DNA from: Bremia lactucae
Lineage: Eukaryota; Oomycota; Peronosporomycetes; Peronosporales; Peronosporaceae
Direction of reading: 5' to 3'
Length of the DNA: 64,000 nt
Assembly: GCF_004359215.1 (NCBI RefSeq)
Contig: NC_090612.1
Coordinates: 6,574,121 to 6,638,120 of the forward strand
Part shown: positions 45,918 through 56,467 of the stretch, one piece after another
Position numbering within the stretch: position 1 is the stretch's first letter
Layout: each line of letters opens with the position of its first letter
The notes under the pieces: generated by a model
Told to the model about the DNA's origin: nothing
The model's input: the letters and a program-made list of their open reading frames with translations, nothing else
The model's database searches: none
Made by a program: the position numbers and the translations under genes

Positions 45918-46017
45918 NNNNNNNNNNNNNNNNNNNNNNNNNNNNNNNNNNNNNNNNNNNNNNNNNNNNNNNNNNNNNNNNNNNNNNNNNNNNNNNNNNN
46001 NNNNNNNNNNNNNNNNN
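45918..46017. other. Assembly gap (100 N)
   Basis: Exactly 100 N, the conventional placeholder for a gap of unknown size, positioned inside repeat unit 3 of the Copia array. Confidence 0.99.
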
Positions 46018-46049
46018 GGGTCGTGTGAAGGATTTCAAGTGCTACCAAG

Positions 46050-46489
46050 TGTAGGCGGGCACGTCGTAATGCGGCCACGCTCTACTTAGACACACACCCT
46101 AGCACAGCGAGAAAGCGGTCAAACCAGCTTCGCTTGCGTGCAGTGAGGTAGTTGTGGTGGGCGCCTCGCGACCTCATCCAACACACTAAGTACTCTAGTA
46201 AAGTGTTGTCACGGGAGCGGTAATCCGGCTCCTCGTGCGCACTTGCTAAGTAGAAAGTAGTTTTCAGACTTATTTCTTTATAATCGCATTAAAAATTAAT
46301 GCCTCTTTTACCAATCAAAAATGTCATCTCTATAGATAACACTAAATGTATTGCGAGCGTATCTTTCTCATCACGGATGACGTTAGGCGTCATCCCTCCT
46401 AATGTGAATGCACCTATGTGCATCACATACACAAGGGTTGATTACAAATGTGAACCAAGCCCGAGTGCTGGGTCAGACTACTTTATTTA
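46050..46489 (-). repeat. Gy-C LTR, truncated
   Basis: TGTAGGCGGGC...ACTTTATTTAG. The minus-strand primer-binding site CTTGGTAGCACTTG is intact at 46036-46049, so this is a 5' LTR whose element lay to the left, in or beyond the gap. The last ~90 bp of the LTR are missing. Confidence 0.85.
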
Positions 46490-46735
46490 GTATATTGTTA
46501 ATGCGGACCCTGCGTCCTTACGCACGGCCGTAAACAGTCCACACCTTTCGCAAAGAACAGCAAGATGGTTGTCTTTCTTCGCGGAGTATAACTTTATCTC
46601 TTACAGATCAATTCGCAAGCCTTAGGAAGGCGTTTGACGCTTTCAGATCAAAAGGGGCCCAAGTCTCGAGTGGGTGTGTTTGTCGGCTATGAAGAAGTTT
46701 CTAAGGCCTATCGAGTCTATGACATTGACACACAC
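46490..46735 (+). repeat. Mosaic of three retrotransposon scraps
   Basis: 46500-46590 matches Gy-E RNase H (compare 51238-51330). 46595-46656 matches the Gy-A LTR (compare 23158-23220). 46657-46730 matches the Copia integrase-RT spacer (SRVGVFVGYEEVSKAYRVYD). The pieces are joined without intervening sequence. Confidence 0.75.
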
Positions 46736-47200
46736 CATACGAGACGGCGTCCTCGTATTTGACAGCCATGATTGCCCCAGCAGAATCTTTCACGCCAAAC
46801 TCATCCTTACATTATACTACCAGTTGTAATAATTTACACTTCTTAGGAGGGCTTGCTAGTAATGGCGGGTGAAGGCGTTGCTATGAAAGAAAGGCTTAAT
46901 TTTGGCTTTATACATGTTGAGTAGAGGACCACATCCGAAGAAGCCGAGGCGTCGAGATCCAGCACCAGACCAAGATTCGTTCTGCAACACGCGCTACGGA
47001 AGCATAGGGAATGCAATCCAACCTTTATAATCGCTCGGCACTTCAATCGAGTCGATGACGTGTGGGCTCCACAAATTCAAGAGAAGAGTGGCACAAGCAT
47101 GGCAGTATATCCGAATGGATGTGACGCACTGGTTTAAGGACGCCAGATTAATAGATGAGTCGCGATGGGACCATTGAGAATTCCCTCGAGAGAAGATGCC
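46736..47200. other. Unassigned sequence
   Basis: No convincing domain. Short frames only. Possibly degraded Copia pol, given its neighbours. Confidence 0.35.
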
Positions 47201-47580
47201 AAATGCAACCTCACTTTTGTCGATATAAACTCATGATTTCTCGCTTTTTCTGATTATGAGCAAGAGCGTACTGGCTGGATTACTGAAGGTATTCAAGGTA
47301 ATGTACGAGACCAATGGGGTGAATAGGTGCTTGCGACCATGGAACGGAATTTGTGGGCAAGACTGTAGCGGGCATATTCCACAGAATGGCGTCACTGTTG
47401 CTTTAAATCCTTCAGCCGAACGGGGTAGCGGAGCACACGCACATGAATATCGTGTAGAAGGACCGCAGTATGCTCTACTGAAAGTGCGTTTCCGACCGAA
47501 GGGTGGGCAGAAGTTGTCAGCATAGCGGTGCATTTCATAAAGTATTCCATCAATAAGCATTTGAAGCTACTAATTGAAGG
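47200..47580 (+). pseudogene. Copia integrase fragment of a second Copia family
   Basis: Plus strand pieces: HGTEFVGKTVAGIFHR near 47340 (catalytic-core DNGTEF context), NGVTVALNPSAER near 47390, EGPQYALLKV near 47460 and AEVVSTAVHFIKYSINK near 47510. These correspond to the Copia integrase run from the second Asp to the NPxQNGVAER region and beyond. Frameshifted at least three times. Different from the 42-46 kb array. Confidence 0.6.
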
Positions 47581-47664
47581 TCAACCCGTACGTCGTAATG
47601 TCAAGATTAGTGTCAATTTCGCGTGTTCAGGTCGCAGAGCTACAATTATGGAAATGCGGAGAGG

Positions 47665-47808
47665 ACGAAGCTGGAACGGAAAGTTTTCCAGCGCATGATC
47701 CGCGGCTATGCGGAATGCGGAGAGAACGAAGCTGGAACCCAAAGTTCTCCAGCGCATGGTCTGCGGCTAGACGAAGCTGGATCCCAAATTTCTCCAGCGC
47801 ATGGCCCG
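47665..47808. repeat. Three-unit imperfect tandem repeat
   Basis: Three units of ACGAAGCTGGA...TCTCCAGCGCATGG spaced by about 66 and 52 bp. Within each unit GCTGGA and TCCAGC face each other, so each can form a small hairpin. Confidence 0.7.
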
Positions 47809-48395
47809 TTTGGGCCACCGCGAATTTAATATGGATGATAAAAATGTCAAGTAACACGCTCGGTTAAGTTAAACGCGCGTAAAGTAGAAATGTAATACGA
47901 CGTGCAAGCGATGAAGCCGGAAGCATCACTAAAATGCAGTGATGCATCAATTACATGGTTCGACAGCCTGTTCTCGACAAATATATTGAAGCTGAGCAAG
48001 AAGATTATTCGAAAAAAAAATTACATACAAAGGCCGACAAATTACGGAAACACTGGGAAGGTGTGGCTTGTTTGCGCTCATATCGTTGGGCATAGAAAAA
48101 GGGCACAAAGATAAGCGAGACATTAATTCGGATATGATGTGCTCAGGGCAGTCACCATTCAGCGCCAACTGAATCAAAATGCTCTACAAGAATGAAGAGA
48201 AAGTATGTTCGTTGCAACACACAAACGTGAGGAAATTATATATTTGCAGCATTTCCGAAAAGTAAAGTATATGCACGAAGACGCATAAGCAGTAGATCTT
48301 ACACTTTACAAATATTAAGCACCTCCACGATTAATGTTTAGCACCATGAGGCGGTCAGATTCGGCACTTCTTGCAACTGGTCAAAGCATTTACAA
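47809..48395. other. Unassigned AT-rich sequence
   Basis: No gene or known element seen. It ends at a Gy-C LTR. Confidence 0.4.
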
Positions 48396-48929
48396 TGTAA
48401 AAAATAAAACGGGCTAAAGTTGCCCTAATGTTACACAGTCCCCGTTAAGTACACTTGGTGTACTTAAGTAGATGGTCAATTACTTAATTAATTTAATAAG
48501 ACCCACCGCTCGGGTGTGGTCATATTTGTGACCAACCCTTGTGTATGTGATGCACATAGGTGCATTAACATTAGGAGGGATGACGCTTAGCGTCATCCGT
48601 TTCGCGAGGCATCTAGAAAGATACGCTCGCAAGACATATTAAGTGTTATCTATAGAGATGGCATTTTGATTGGTAAAAACAAGTATTTATATTAATGCGA
48701 TTGAATATAAATCAGTCTTGAAACTACTTCCTACTTAGTAAGTGCGCACGAGGAGCCGGATTACCGCTCCCGTGACGACACTTAATTAAAGTACTAATGG
48801 GTGAGGTCGCTAACGCACCCACCGCAACTACCTCACTGCAAGCAAGAAAAGCTGGTTAAAAGGCTTCCTCGCTGTGCTAGGGTTTGTGTCTAAGTAGAGC
48901 GTGACCGCATTACGACGTGCCCGCCTACA
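48396..48929 (+). repeat. Gy-C 5' LTR, plus orientation
   Basis: Begins TGTAA, with an extra A-rich stretch (AAAATAAA) before ACGGGC, and ends GCCTACA. The primer-binding site CTTGGTAGCACTTG follows at 48930-48943. Confidence 0.85.
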
Positions 48930-49052
48930 CTTGGTAGCACTTGAAACCCTTCCCACGACCCGCATCTCTGGATGTGTACGTGAGGATGAGCCTCAAAATC
49001 GATTAAGCTCACTCCCCCACCTCTCCGAACATCATCATGAGGTGGCAGGGCA

Positions 49053-49900
49053 TATGGCGCAGGGACTTGGTAAACAAGCCCTGGCCAGGCTCTTGGGCAG
49101 TCCTCCTAAGCAACATGTTGCTCAGTTGGAGCAGTTTAAGGCATTTGTGCTCGGACAGCGGACAGCCGCGTCCGAGTCACAGAGCCATGCTGCGGCGGAG
49201 TCCGTCACTCAGACTCAGGATGAGCTGAGGCATGAGCAGGCTCGGAGCGAGGCTCTTAACGGGACTGTTGAGATGCTCTCTGCCCGGTCGCATCAACCGA
49301 GGCCCATTCGGATGGGCCCGTTCGAGTTCGATGAAACTGCGGCGCGCACGATTGCCCTCTGGCTGTCAGCCGTGGAGCAATGGTGTCGCGCAGCTGATCG
49401 AGGACGACAGCTGGATGGCGTCGTAGGCCACGTCGCATCTGCGCGGTAAGGCCTCAGCGTGAGCTTACTCGTCGTTTATGGCGGGCAAAAAGGCTTTTCC
49501 TACATGTGCAATAGTTAAGGAAAAGATTCGGGCCATGTACCAGCCGCCAAACAACGAAGTGTTGCTTCAAGCACGCTTCTTTGGAGCGCGACAGGCGAAG
49601 CGATCTCTGCAAGAGTATGTGCAAAAGATGCGCTCGCTGCGGCGTCCATTACCGTAGGTCCGATTCCGGAGCACATTAAGGTGCCCATGTTTATGAACGG
49701 ACTACGGCATTGCCCATCGCTACAGGCCCTTTCCAGAAAGGTGCCGTCAACGATGGAAGAGGTAATCCAAATTGTCTTGGTTGAGGAGCAATCCTACAAC
49801 AGTGCCTCGGCGACTGCTTGATATAAGCCGTCGGCCGAGAGGTCAGATGCCACTCCCATGGGGTTGGGCAATGCAGACGATGTCTGTTGAGAGAACAGGG
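49053..49900 (+). pseudogene. Gy-C gag, truncated
   Basis: The ATG at 49053 opens MAQGLGKQALARLLGSPPKQ, and the frame stays open to 49449 (HVAQLEQFKAFVLGQRTAAS, RPIRMGPFEFDETAARTIAL). A base loss near 49380 then shifts the frame. Gag core sequence (RARFFGARQAKRSLQEYVQK-type, PIPEHIKVPMFMNGLRH) continues to about 49890, where the homology stops at NADDV. No zinc knuckle or pol follows. Compare the undamaged gag at 63163. Confidence 0.85.
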
Positions 49901-50940
49901 TGCTCAACAGTAGGACTAACATTGAGACCTGTAATGGGCCGCATAACAGGATTAGACAAAAAAATCAATAATTACATTTGTAGGCAGGTGCTCTGCCCGA
50001 CAGCGTAACAAATTATTATTGGTTCATCATTAGAGGCCAGAAAACGTAATATGGAATAATGATAAATTACCTAATAATAAGTGGTTCCCGAAAACTTTTG
50101 TCCATCGATGAGCTGCTGAGAATTCGTTCGTTCTCAGTAAATACTAGTGCCGACCGAATATCGGCCACGTAGTTGTCATCTGAGACAAGTACGCAGATTT
50201 GCTTGACTTTGCCATCTATAGACGGTTGAAAAGGAATAACTGTTGATTTTGGATGCACTGAAGCTGAGCATAAAGATTTCTCAATATGAATTCTAGTTTT
50301 TAACAAGTTGCTACCATTACGCTACTCTCATAAAAACAGAAATAGATATTTAAGGGGTTTAGCTTTATCGATTCCCAAATTTTATTTGGGGGGCTACGCA
50401 GATCACGCAAGAACTGTTTCGTTTAAGCGTTGACAACTGAATTATCTCCGAAGTTAACCCCCACACTTCAGAGGCGCTATTAGATCATGTGTATAAGCGC
50501 CTACACTTGTTCCATTGTTTACTAAGACATTGATTGTCTTAGTTTCCTCTTTGGAACTTACTTCCAAAGGTACCTGGGAACCTTTGACCACAGGTTTCTG
50601 GGAACTTATTCCCACAGATTCTTGGGGACTTATTCCCTCAAGTTTTATTTTGGGAGTATCCTCCTTGAGTGCCCCCAGCTGTTACACTTATACGTAAGCG
50701 TGAATTGTATCCAAAGCTCAAGAAGTGTATATTCGCTGCGAGCGAAATACCACTTCTTGGGTGCATCGTGAGTAAACACGGTGTACGCCCTAATCCGTAA
50801 ATATCAAGCGATCACCGACTGGCCTAAGCCAGTCGATTTAAACGGATTTCCAAAGTTCTTCGGCTTAGCGGCGTACTTACATAGTACTCCAGCAATAATG
50901 CCGAACTGATAGTATTTATTTCTTCTTTGTAGAAAAAAAA
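49901..50940. other. Unassigned sequence with hairpin cluster and a short shared repeat
   Basis: No domain recognised. 50290-50330 (AACAAGTTGCTACCATTACGCTACTC) is nearly repeated at 57270-57300, with similar flanks, so it is part of an uncharacterised repeat. A minus frame at 50067-50306 has no recognised family. Clustered inverted repeats lie at 50519-50660 and 50816-50835. Confidence 0.45.
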
Positions 50941-51480
50941 AATGAGAAGTGGTCATGGAAAGCTGATTGTCAGCGTTCCATTGAGGGTAGGATCGGCGAT
51001 TGCATCGCCGATCTTGGCGATTGCTGACCGAGACCGACCATTTATGTGGTCTGTGACGCCAGCGATTTTGCAATCGGTTGTGTGTTGCAATATGACACAG
51101 GCGGCGCAGAGCGCGTCGTCGATTATTAATCGCGTCAGCTTTAACCAGCTGGACGCAACTATCCAGTCCTTGTCATGCAATACGCACTGGCTAAGTCTAG
51201 GGTCTATCTCGTAGTAGATAGACCATTCATTGTATATACGGACCATGCGTCTTTACGCACGGCGGTAAAGAATCCACACCTCTCGCAAAGAATGGCGAGA
51301 TGGTTGTCTTTCTTCGTGGAATATAACTTCTCCGTGGGAGTATAAACCAGGACAACTTAACGTCCTCGCTTTGTCCTTTCGCGCCGGCCCGGTTTTGAAC
51401 CGGCAGCGCTAATCAACACTGAGGATAGTCCCACGTTGCAACTATCAAGAGCGACTATGATCCCACTGATGCAAAAATAA
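50941..51480 (+). pseudogene. Gy-E RT end and RNase H
   Basis: Plus strand: YVVCDASDFAIGCVLQYDTG near 51035, then VDRPFIVYTDHASLRTAVKN near 51222-51270, MARWLSFFVEYNFSV near 51293 and LSRRPGFEPAA near 51370. This is the RNase H connection of Ty3/Gypsy pol, with an intact first Asp. Stops interrupt it. 50991-51013 is a perfect 10 bp-arm hairpin with a 3-nt loop. Confidence 0.8.
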
Positions 51481-52300
51481 CTGTTCCGTCGTCAACATTA
51501 CTTGACGAAGTTATAATAGCTTATCAAGAAGATATGGCTCTTAAAAGGTTGATGGATTACCTTCTTCATCTATCCCAACAATCCTTAAAGGATTGTCGAA
51601 ACAGAATCGATCTTCAACGGATTGATACACCACACGCAATGTTTTACTGTATCACAGCGATTTCTAGCGACACACCTCGCGTCGTCATCCCCACCCATCA
51701 TGATTCGCTGTTATGCATCATGGATAAGTGCCACGGTGCACCACAAAGTGGGCATCGTGGACGTGACTTTACTTATTTCACGATAACTCGCGACTTCTAC
51801 TGGTCAGCCCAATATGGATTCATCCGCAAGTACATACGTGATTGCGAAGTTTGTCAACGAGTAACGCCCAGTGCTTAATCCCGTGCTTCGTTACACCCTC
51901 TGCCTGTTCCGGCAGAGTGTTGGCAGTCCGTATCTGTAGACTTCGTTTTCGGATTTTTCAAGGCCGACCACTAGCACAACAATATTCTTGTGTTTGTCGA
52001 TCATTCCAGCAAGATGGTACATCTTACTGCAGTCTTGGGGTCGATTAGAGCCAAAGGCTGTGCTCGTGTCTATGTTAGCACGAAATTTCGACTCCATGGC
52101 TTACCTCGCGAACAGGTCTCAGATCGAAATCCCGATTCACGGCGGAATTTTTTGGCAATCTGTGTTTTAAATCACTTGGAACAAAGTTAAAAATGTCAAT
52201 TTCTGACCATCTGGGAACAGATGGTCAGACAGAATGTGCAAATCGTATCCTTGAAAAGTCACTTCGCGAATCGTACGAGTTGGAGCGAGCGGTTATTACC
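51481..52300 (+). pseudogene. Gy-E integrase N-terminus and core
   Basis: 51534-51878 is open and holds the HHCC zinc-binding domain (KCHGAPQSGHRGRDFTYFTI, then IRDCEVCQRV). Core pieces follow in shifted frames: VDFVFGFF near 51940, NILVFVDHSSKMVHLTAV near 51985, FRLHGLPREQVSDRNPDSRR near 52090 (second Asp retained) and TDGQTECANRILEKSL near 52215 (Glu retained). The catalytic triad codons survive, but the frame does not. Confidence 0.8.
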
Positions 52301-53009
52301 CTCGCCAACGAGCGAGATAACTCGTTTTGAACCCCTTTCACCTCATGGTGGTTCGAGAAGCGTTCAACAAAGAAACGCTTTTCGCCACTGGAATCCGTCA
52401 ATGGATTTGAAGGAGGAGAGAAATCGGGTTTGTCGAATGAGGCGAACCCGAGTCAACACAGTGACTTGGGTTACGTCCTCTATTATTTACGGAAGGACAT
52501 TGAGCCCGGTGAGAAGTTCCGTCGTCGCGAGGTAGCGATGGCGGTCGACAATATTTTTTGTTACTGCAAATAATCAACTGGCGAACGAACGGACATATCA
52601 GTCTATTCAAAACGAGCTGGCGACAGCTCGTCAAAAGGTCTCAATCTTTGGGGATGAAATCGATCATCTGATTCGTTAAATCAGACTCTGTCCCGAGCCT
52701 ATCATGCTTTAGCTCGGATCAATCAGGCTTCGGCAGACGCCTTAAAGTGTTCCAGGGTGGCTTGGAATCGGAAGTAGCCTCATACTGATGGTACGGGCGA
52801 ACTGTCGGAGTGATCCTCTGAACCACTTCGTGCACTGGCACCACCAGTACCGTGCTTACCGAAGTGATCTTTACGATCCCTTTGTTCCTGGTGATGCAAA
52901 TTACATCACCAAAGTTATCATCGTCCATGGAGTCATCACCAGATGACTGTGTACCAAAAGGGTCTGACGAAGTGTCAAACAACTTCGTCACCACCTCTTT
53001 GGTAGTCAA
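52301..53009 (-). pseudogene. Gy-E integrase C-terminal linker, opposite orientation
   Basis: 52719-53009 (minus) ends VRPYHQYEATSDSKPPWNTL, matching the RPYHQCKASPGF end of the plus-strand relic at 34460. The following linker (DELSPARFE, SVRSPVDY near 52600-52650) matches 34640-34680. So at about 52300 two integrase pieces meet in opposite orientation. The plus strand is also readable (NNQLANERTYQSIQNELATA near 52570), as at 34 kb. Confidence 0.6.
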
Positions 53010-53450
53010 GTAAAAACCTGCAGGTTTAAGGGACGTGGACCCGGTGATCCGGAGGCCTCTATTGTTGCCACCGAGTCGGGCGTTGACGCCGACTTGGCCC
53101 AGTCACCTACATTGAGAGTAGAAGGTGACTTATTACCGACACTTGCAACGGGAGTAGCCGGTGCCTTATACCAGTCACCTACATTTGGAGTAGAAGGTGA
53201 CTTTTTCCCGCAGTAGACGCGTTTTTAGCGTCTACTGAGACATTTGCATCGCAAGCAGCTGCACTGAGCCGTGCAGATGCCAGCTTTGCTGCCTAATAGG
53301 CGACGCACACGGGTTTCGATACCATGCGCAATTAAAAGTTGGATTAACAAACAAAAAAACAAGTGCTAATTTTACAGAGAGAGACGTAATAGTATTCTCT
53401 GTCACTTGTCACTCTACATCAGTCATTCAGTTGAATAAGATGGAGCATGA
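53010..53450. other. Unassigned, with a short direct repeat
   Basis: CAGTCACCTACATT-GAGTAGAAGGTGACTT occurs at 53099-53131 and again at 53171-53203. Each copy contains the inverted pair AGTCACCT/AGGTGACT. No gene seen. Confidence 0.5.
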
Positions 53451-53952
53451 TGCAACGGGGCATCCCGTTACATAAATAGCATTTCTCATAAGAGGAATAG
53501 TGAATGTAATTTCTTATGCGAGAATATGTAAAGAAGTTCAAAATTATTATATTTAAATAATTTTGACTTAGTCGTTCCAATATTTCCAAATTTGGTACGC
53601 AAAAAGACATTAGTTCTATTGATTGGTTGATTTAAGGTTGATATCAGCCCGTCAATCGTTAAAAGACATGATTAGGCGTCGCGCAAGGAGGCGCATTGCA
53701 TCGTTAAATAATTTATTTATTAAAAGCCAATTGTTAGAGATCGTTATAAAGAGCTTAATTTATTAATACAATTTTACTTTCTCCCTATTCTAAAGCCTTA
53801 GAGTTTACCGTATAGTAGCTAAGACTTCTAAGCTATTTAGAATCTTCCTCTTCACGTCGTGTACGTTAAGTAATCGAGGCAGCCTACCTTCACTGTAATT
53901 AGTGTAGTTTGACTAGTACAAATATCAGTACTAGCGAAGGCGCCCCGTCACA
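53451..53952 (+). repeat. Gy-E LTR
   Basis: TGCAACGGGG...CCCCGTCACA, 502 bp, the most complete copy in the window. Related sequence appears at 8225-8343 with 23439-23490, at 33660-33859, 35011-35143 and 54000-54372 with 56341-56467. No primer-binding site is recognisable on either side, so it may be a solo LTR. Confidence 0.75.
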
Positions 53953-53999
53953 AATAGGGCAGCTTCAGAAAAAGACATGATACATACCTGACCACCTTC

Positions 54000-54372
54000 T
54001 GTATAGGGGCACCTTTTCACCAGTACTGGCAAGTAGTAGTTGACCTTACACTAATTACAGTGAAGGTGAGGTACCTCGAAACTTCACGTACACAGGGGTA
54101 CAGAGGAAGGTCTCTAAGTAGCTAAGGGTTTTAGCTCCGAAAAGTAATTCAAAGGATTATAATTAAGGAAAAGTTAAACTGTATTTATATATTTAATTTC
54201 CTACGTAACGATCTTCTATCTACTACTGAACTTATTTTATTAATATTTAACTAAATATGGTGTCTCCTTGCGCACCGCACAATCGTGTCTTGAAACATTG
54301 GCGGGGTTAATTTAGACTTAAATAAACCAATCAATAAAGCTAATGTATTATTGCATCAGCAATACAAAATTG
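54000..54372 (-). repeat. Gy-E LTR (opposite orientation), part left of Tigger
   Basis: TGTATAGGGGCACC...AAAATTGGTATTA. It continues at 56341 as TTGGAACATTTAAGTC, the same order as in the reverse complement of 53451-53952. The LTR was split by the DNA transposon. Confidence 0.75.
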
Positions 54373-56340
54373 GTATTACAGTAGAGACTCCGTAGTTAAT
54401 ATCCTTTAATTAGATAAATTCCCCGATTTAATAAAATTTCGAGTCCCATGTTGCCCAGGCCAAAAAATTTAATAAAATCCCTTAATTTTTATTATTAAGG
54501 CCACGGACATTTTTTGCCGTACAAATATTAAACTACTGCCGGGGGGCCACTACAAAAAAATATCCAGATTTTGTTGCTTGTAGAATTTTTTCTGAAGACT
54601 TACCACCTGATTCTGCATCTTCTGAACCATCTTTGAGAGCTCTACCCTAGTCTTCTGCTGCAACCAGAAAGTCTTGAGCTCTGCAAGCATCGATGCAGCA
54701 TTCCGAAGAGGGACGGGCGGTGTGGCCACGCTATTGTCCTTAATGCTGTAGCGGCAATGTGCTGACTCCGGCAATTGAACGCTCTCGAGAATCTCTGCCC
54801 CTGTCGGAATGTAGCTTACCTGCTCTTCGTCGGAATTGTTGAGCAGGAAGTCGATGGACATCGGGTTGCGATAAAGTTGTTAAACTTGATTCAGGAGGTC
54901 CACATCGACTGCCTGCGGGACGTCCACGTTGGCATTTGCAGCGTTGTCCATGTCGGAGGTCCGGAGTTTGCAGTGCGTTTAGCAGTTGTGGATGCACTCA
55001 GACTGTATATCCTGAATCCATGCTGCATGCGCCAGCTGAATCGCCTCCAAGACGTTGATCTTCGCTGCGTCCGGCTGATTGTTCTTAAGGCGATCGCGGT
55101 TGGAGCGCCTGCGGTAATACGCTTTAAAATACGTATAATTCCAGCGTCGAAGGGCTAAATCTTGCTGGTCGCATTGGATGGCAAATACAACAGCGTTGTA
55201 TTCTCCAGAGTGATTCCGGCGACTGCCAGATCCTTCTCCTTGATGTGCGCAAAGCAGATGTCGAGGATCAGGATGACCTTCCGACCGGCAACGTGTTTGG
55301 CGAAGGCTTCCATTTATGATTTGAACACGTTGCGAGTCATCCACGCATTCTTGTTGGCGTGATAGGCAACGCCCAGGCTTCTGCGGTCCACATTTTTGAA
55401 ACAGCGTGGGTTAAAGAGCTTTCCGATGACCCACAGCGGAAGCTTGTCAAATCCATTTGCGTTGCAGCAGATGGTCATCGTGATCCGCGTTTTGCTCTCT
55501 GCTTCTGACCCTCCAGCTGGTGTGTCGAAAGCAATAAATCGGCCTGCAGTCGGTGGAACAGGCCGGTATCATCCATGTTGTAGATGTCGGCAGCGTTGTA
55601 CTGGTCCAATTGAGCGCGGATTTCTAACAGGCACGCCTCCAGTGCTTCGCCGTCAACACACCCGCTTTCGCCAAAGCGAAGTGCATTCATATGCCGCGGC
55701 GATTTTTGAATTTCTGCAACCAACCAATTAAGAATGTGGGTGTATCCTCATCCTTGACGGTTCGATACAACGTCTTCATGTACGATGCCGCTTTTTACTA
55801 GATCAGGCGCCCGTTGGTGTTGCATAACGCTGATACTCAATAATCCATCGAGCAAGAGCCGCCTCACCAGCGGGTTCGAGGCCGCACGCTGTCGCTTAAA
55901 ATGAAGGGCTGCATCGCTCTTGGCTGCACCGAGCAGGTCTGTTGACCGCTTTAGGACGTTGCTGATTGTCCCTTGGGTGACCGTGACTCCATGCTCCTCC
56001 AGCATCCCCCGACACAGAGCTTCTTGGGTGAGGCCAGGACGTCTCTGCTTCTCCATGCAGATCGCCTTGCGGAGGATGTCTGTGAGGGTGTGGCCATTAG
56101 CGGCCATGTTGAACGGGTCACGTGGAAAACGCGTTTTGCAAAATATGGGTTTCCCTCGAAAAAGTGTTTCCGAAAAGAGCCTTGAACATGTCGGTTACAC
56201 CTTAATTTCATTTAAATACAGTAACACCCTTCGCCTTCAATCCCCTAACCCCAACTTAACTTTAACTCTGCTTTTAAATGATTCCTTTATTTATCAAAAT
56301 TGGTCGGTCCCAGCCATTTCGAATATGGTAGACTCTACTG
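54373..56340 (-). mobile_element. Tigger/pogo-type DNA transposon
   Basis: Ends are CAGTAGAGACTCC (left) and, on the other strand, CAGTAGAGTCTACC (right), imperfect terminal inverted repeats beginning CAG. It inserted at TA: the left flank is TA, while the right flank TG appears mutated. 1968 bp, within a Gy-E LTR. Carries one broken transposase gene. Confidence 0.8.
54550..56107 (-). pseudogene. Tigger-like transposase (CENP-B/Psq helix-turn-helix plus DDE_1)
   Basis: 55748-56107: N-terminal DNA-binding part (LTQEALCRGMLEEHGVTVTQ, then GTISNVLKRSTDLL), a CENP-B-like helix-turn-helix. 55475-55723: start of the DDE domain (YNMDDTGLFHRLQADLLLST, first Asp in the NMDDTGLF motif). 55200-55430: KNAWMTRNVFKS-type and ILDICFAHI-type pieces, with the second catalytic Asp in the LD motif. 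54979-55200: NAVVFAIQCDQQDLALR and FKAYYRRRSNRDRLKNNQPD. 54550-54861: C-terminal tail. At least four frameshifts. It would have excised and pasted the element. Confidence 0.8.
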
Positions 56341-56467
56341 TGTTGGAACATTTAAGTCAAAATTAATAAAGATAATAATTTTGTACTTCTTTGCTTGTTT
56401 CGTCTTATAGGTATTAATTATTGTTATTCCTTCTATACGAAATAATACTTATGTAACGGGACACCCC
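56341..56467 (-). repeat. Gy-E LTR, part right of Tigger
   Basis: TGTTGGAACATTTAAGTC...TGTAACGGGACACCCC, the end segment also found at 35011-35143. Confidence 0.7.
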
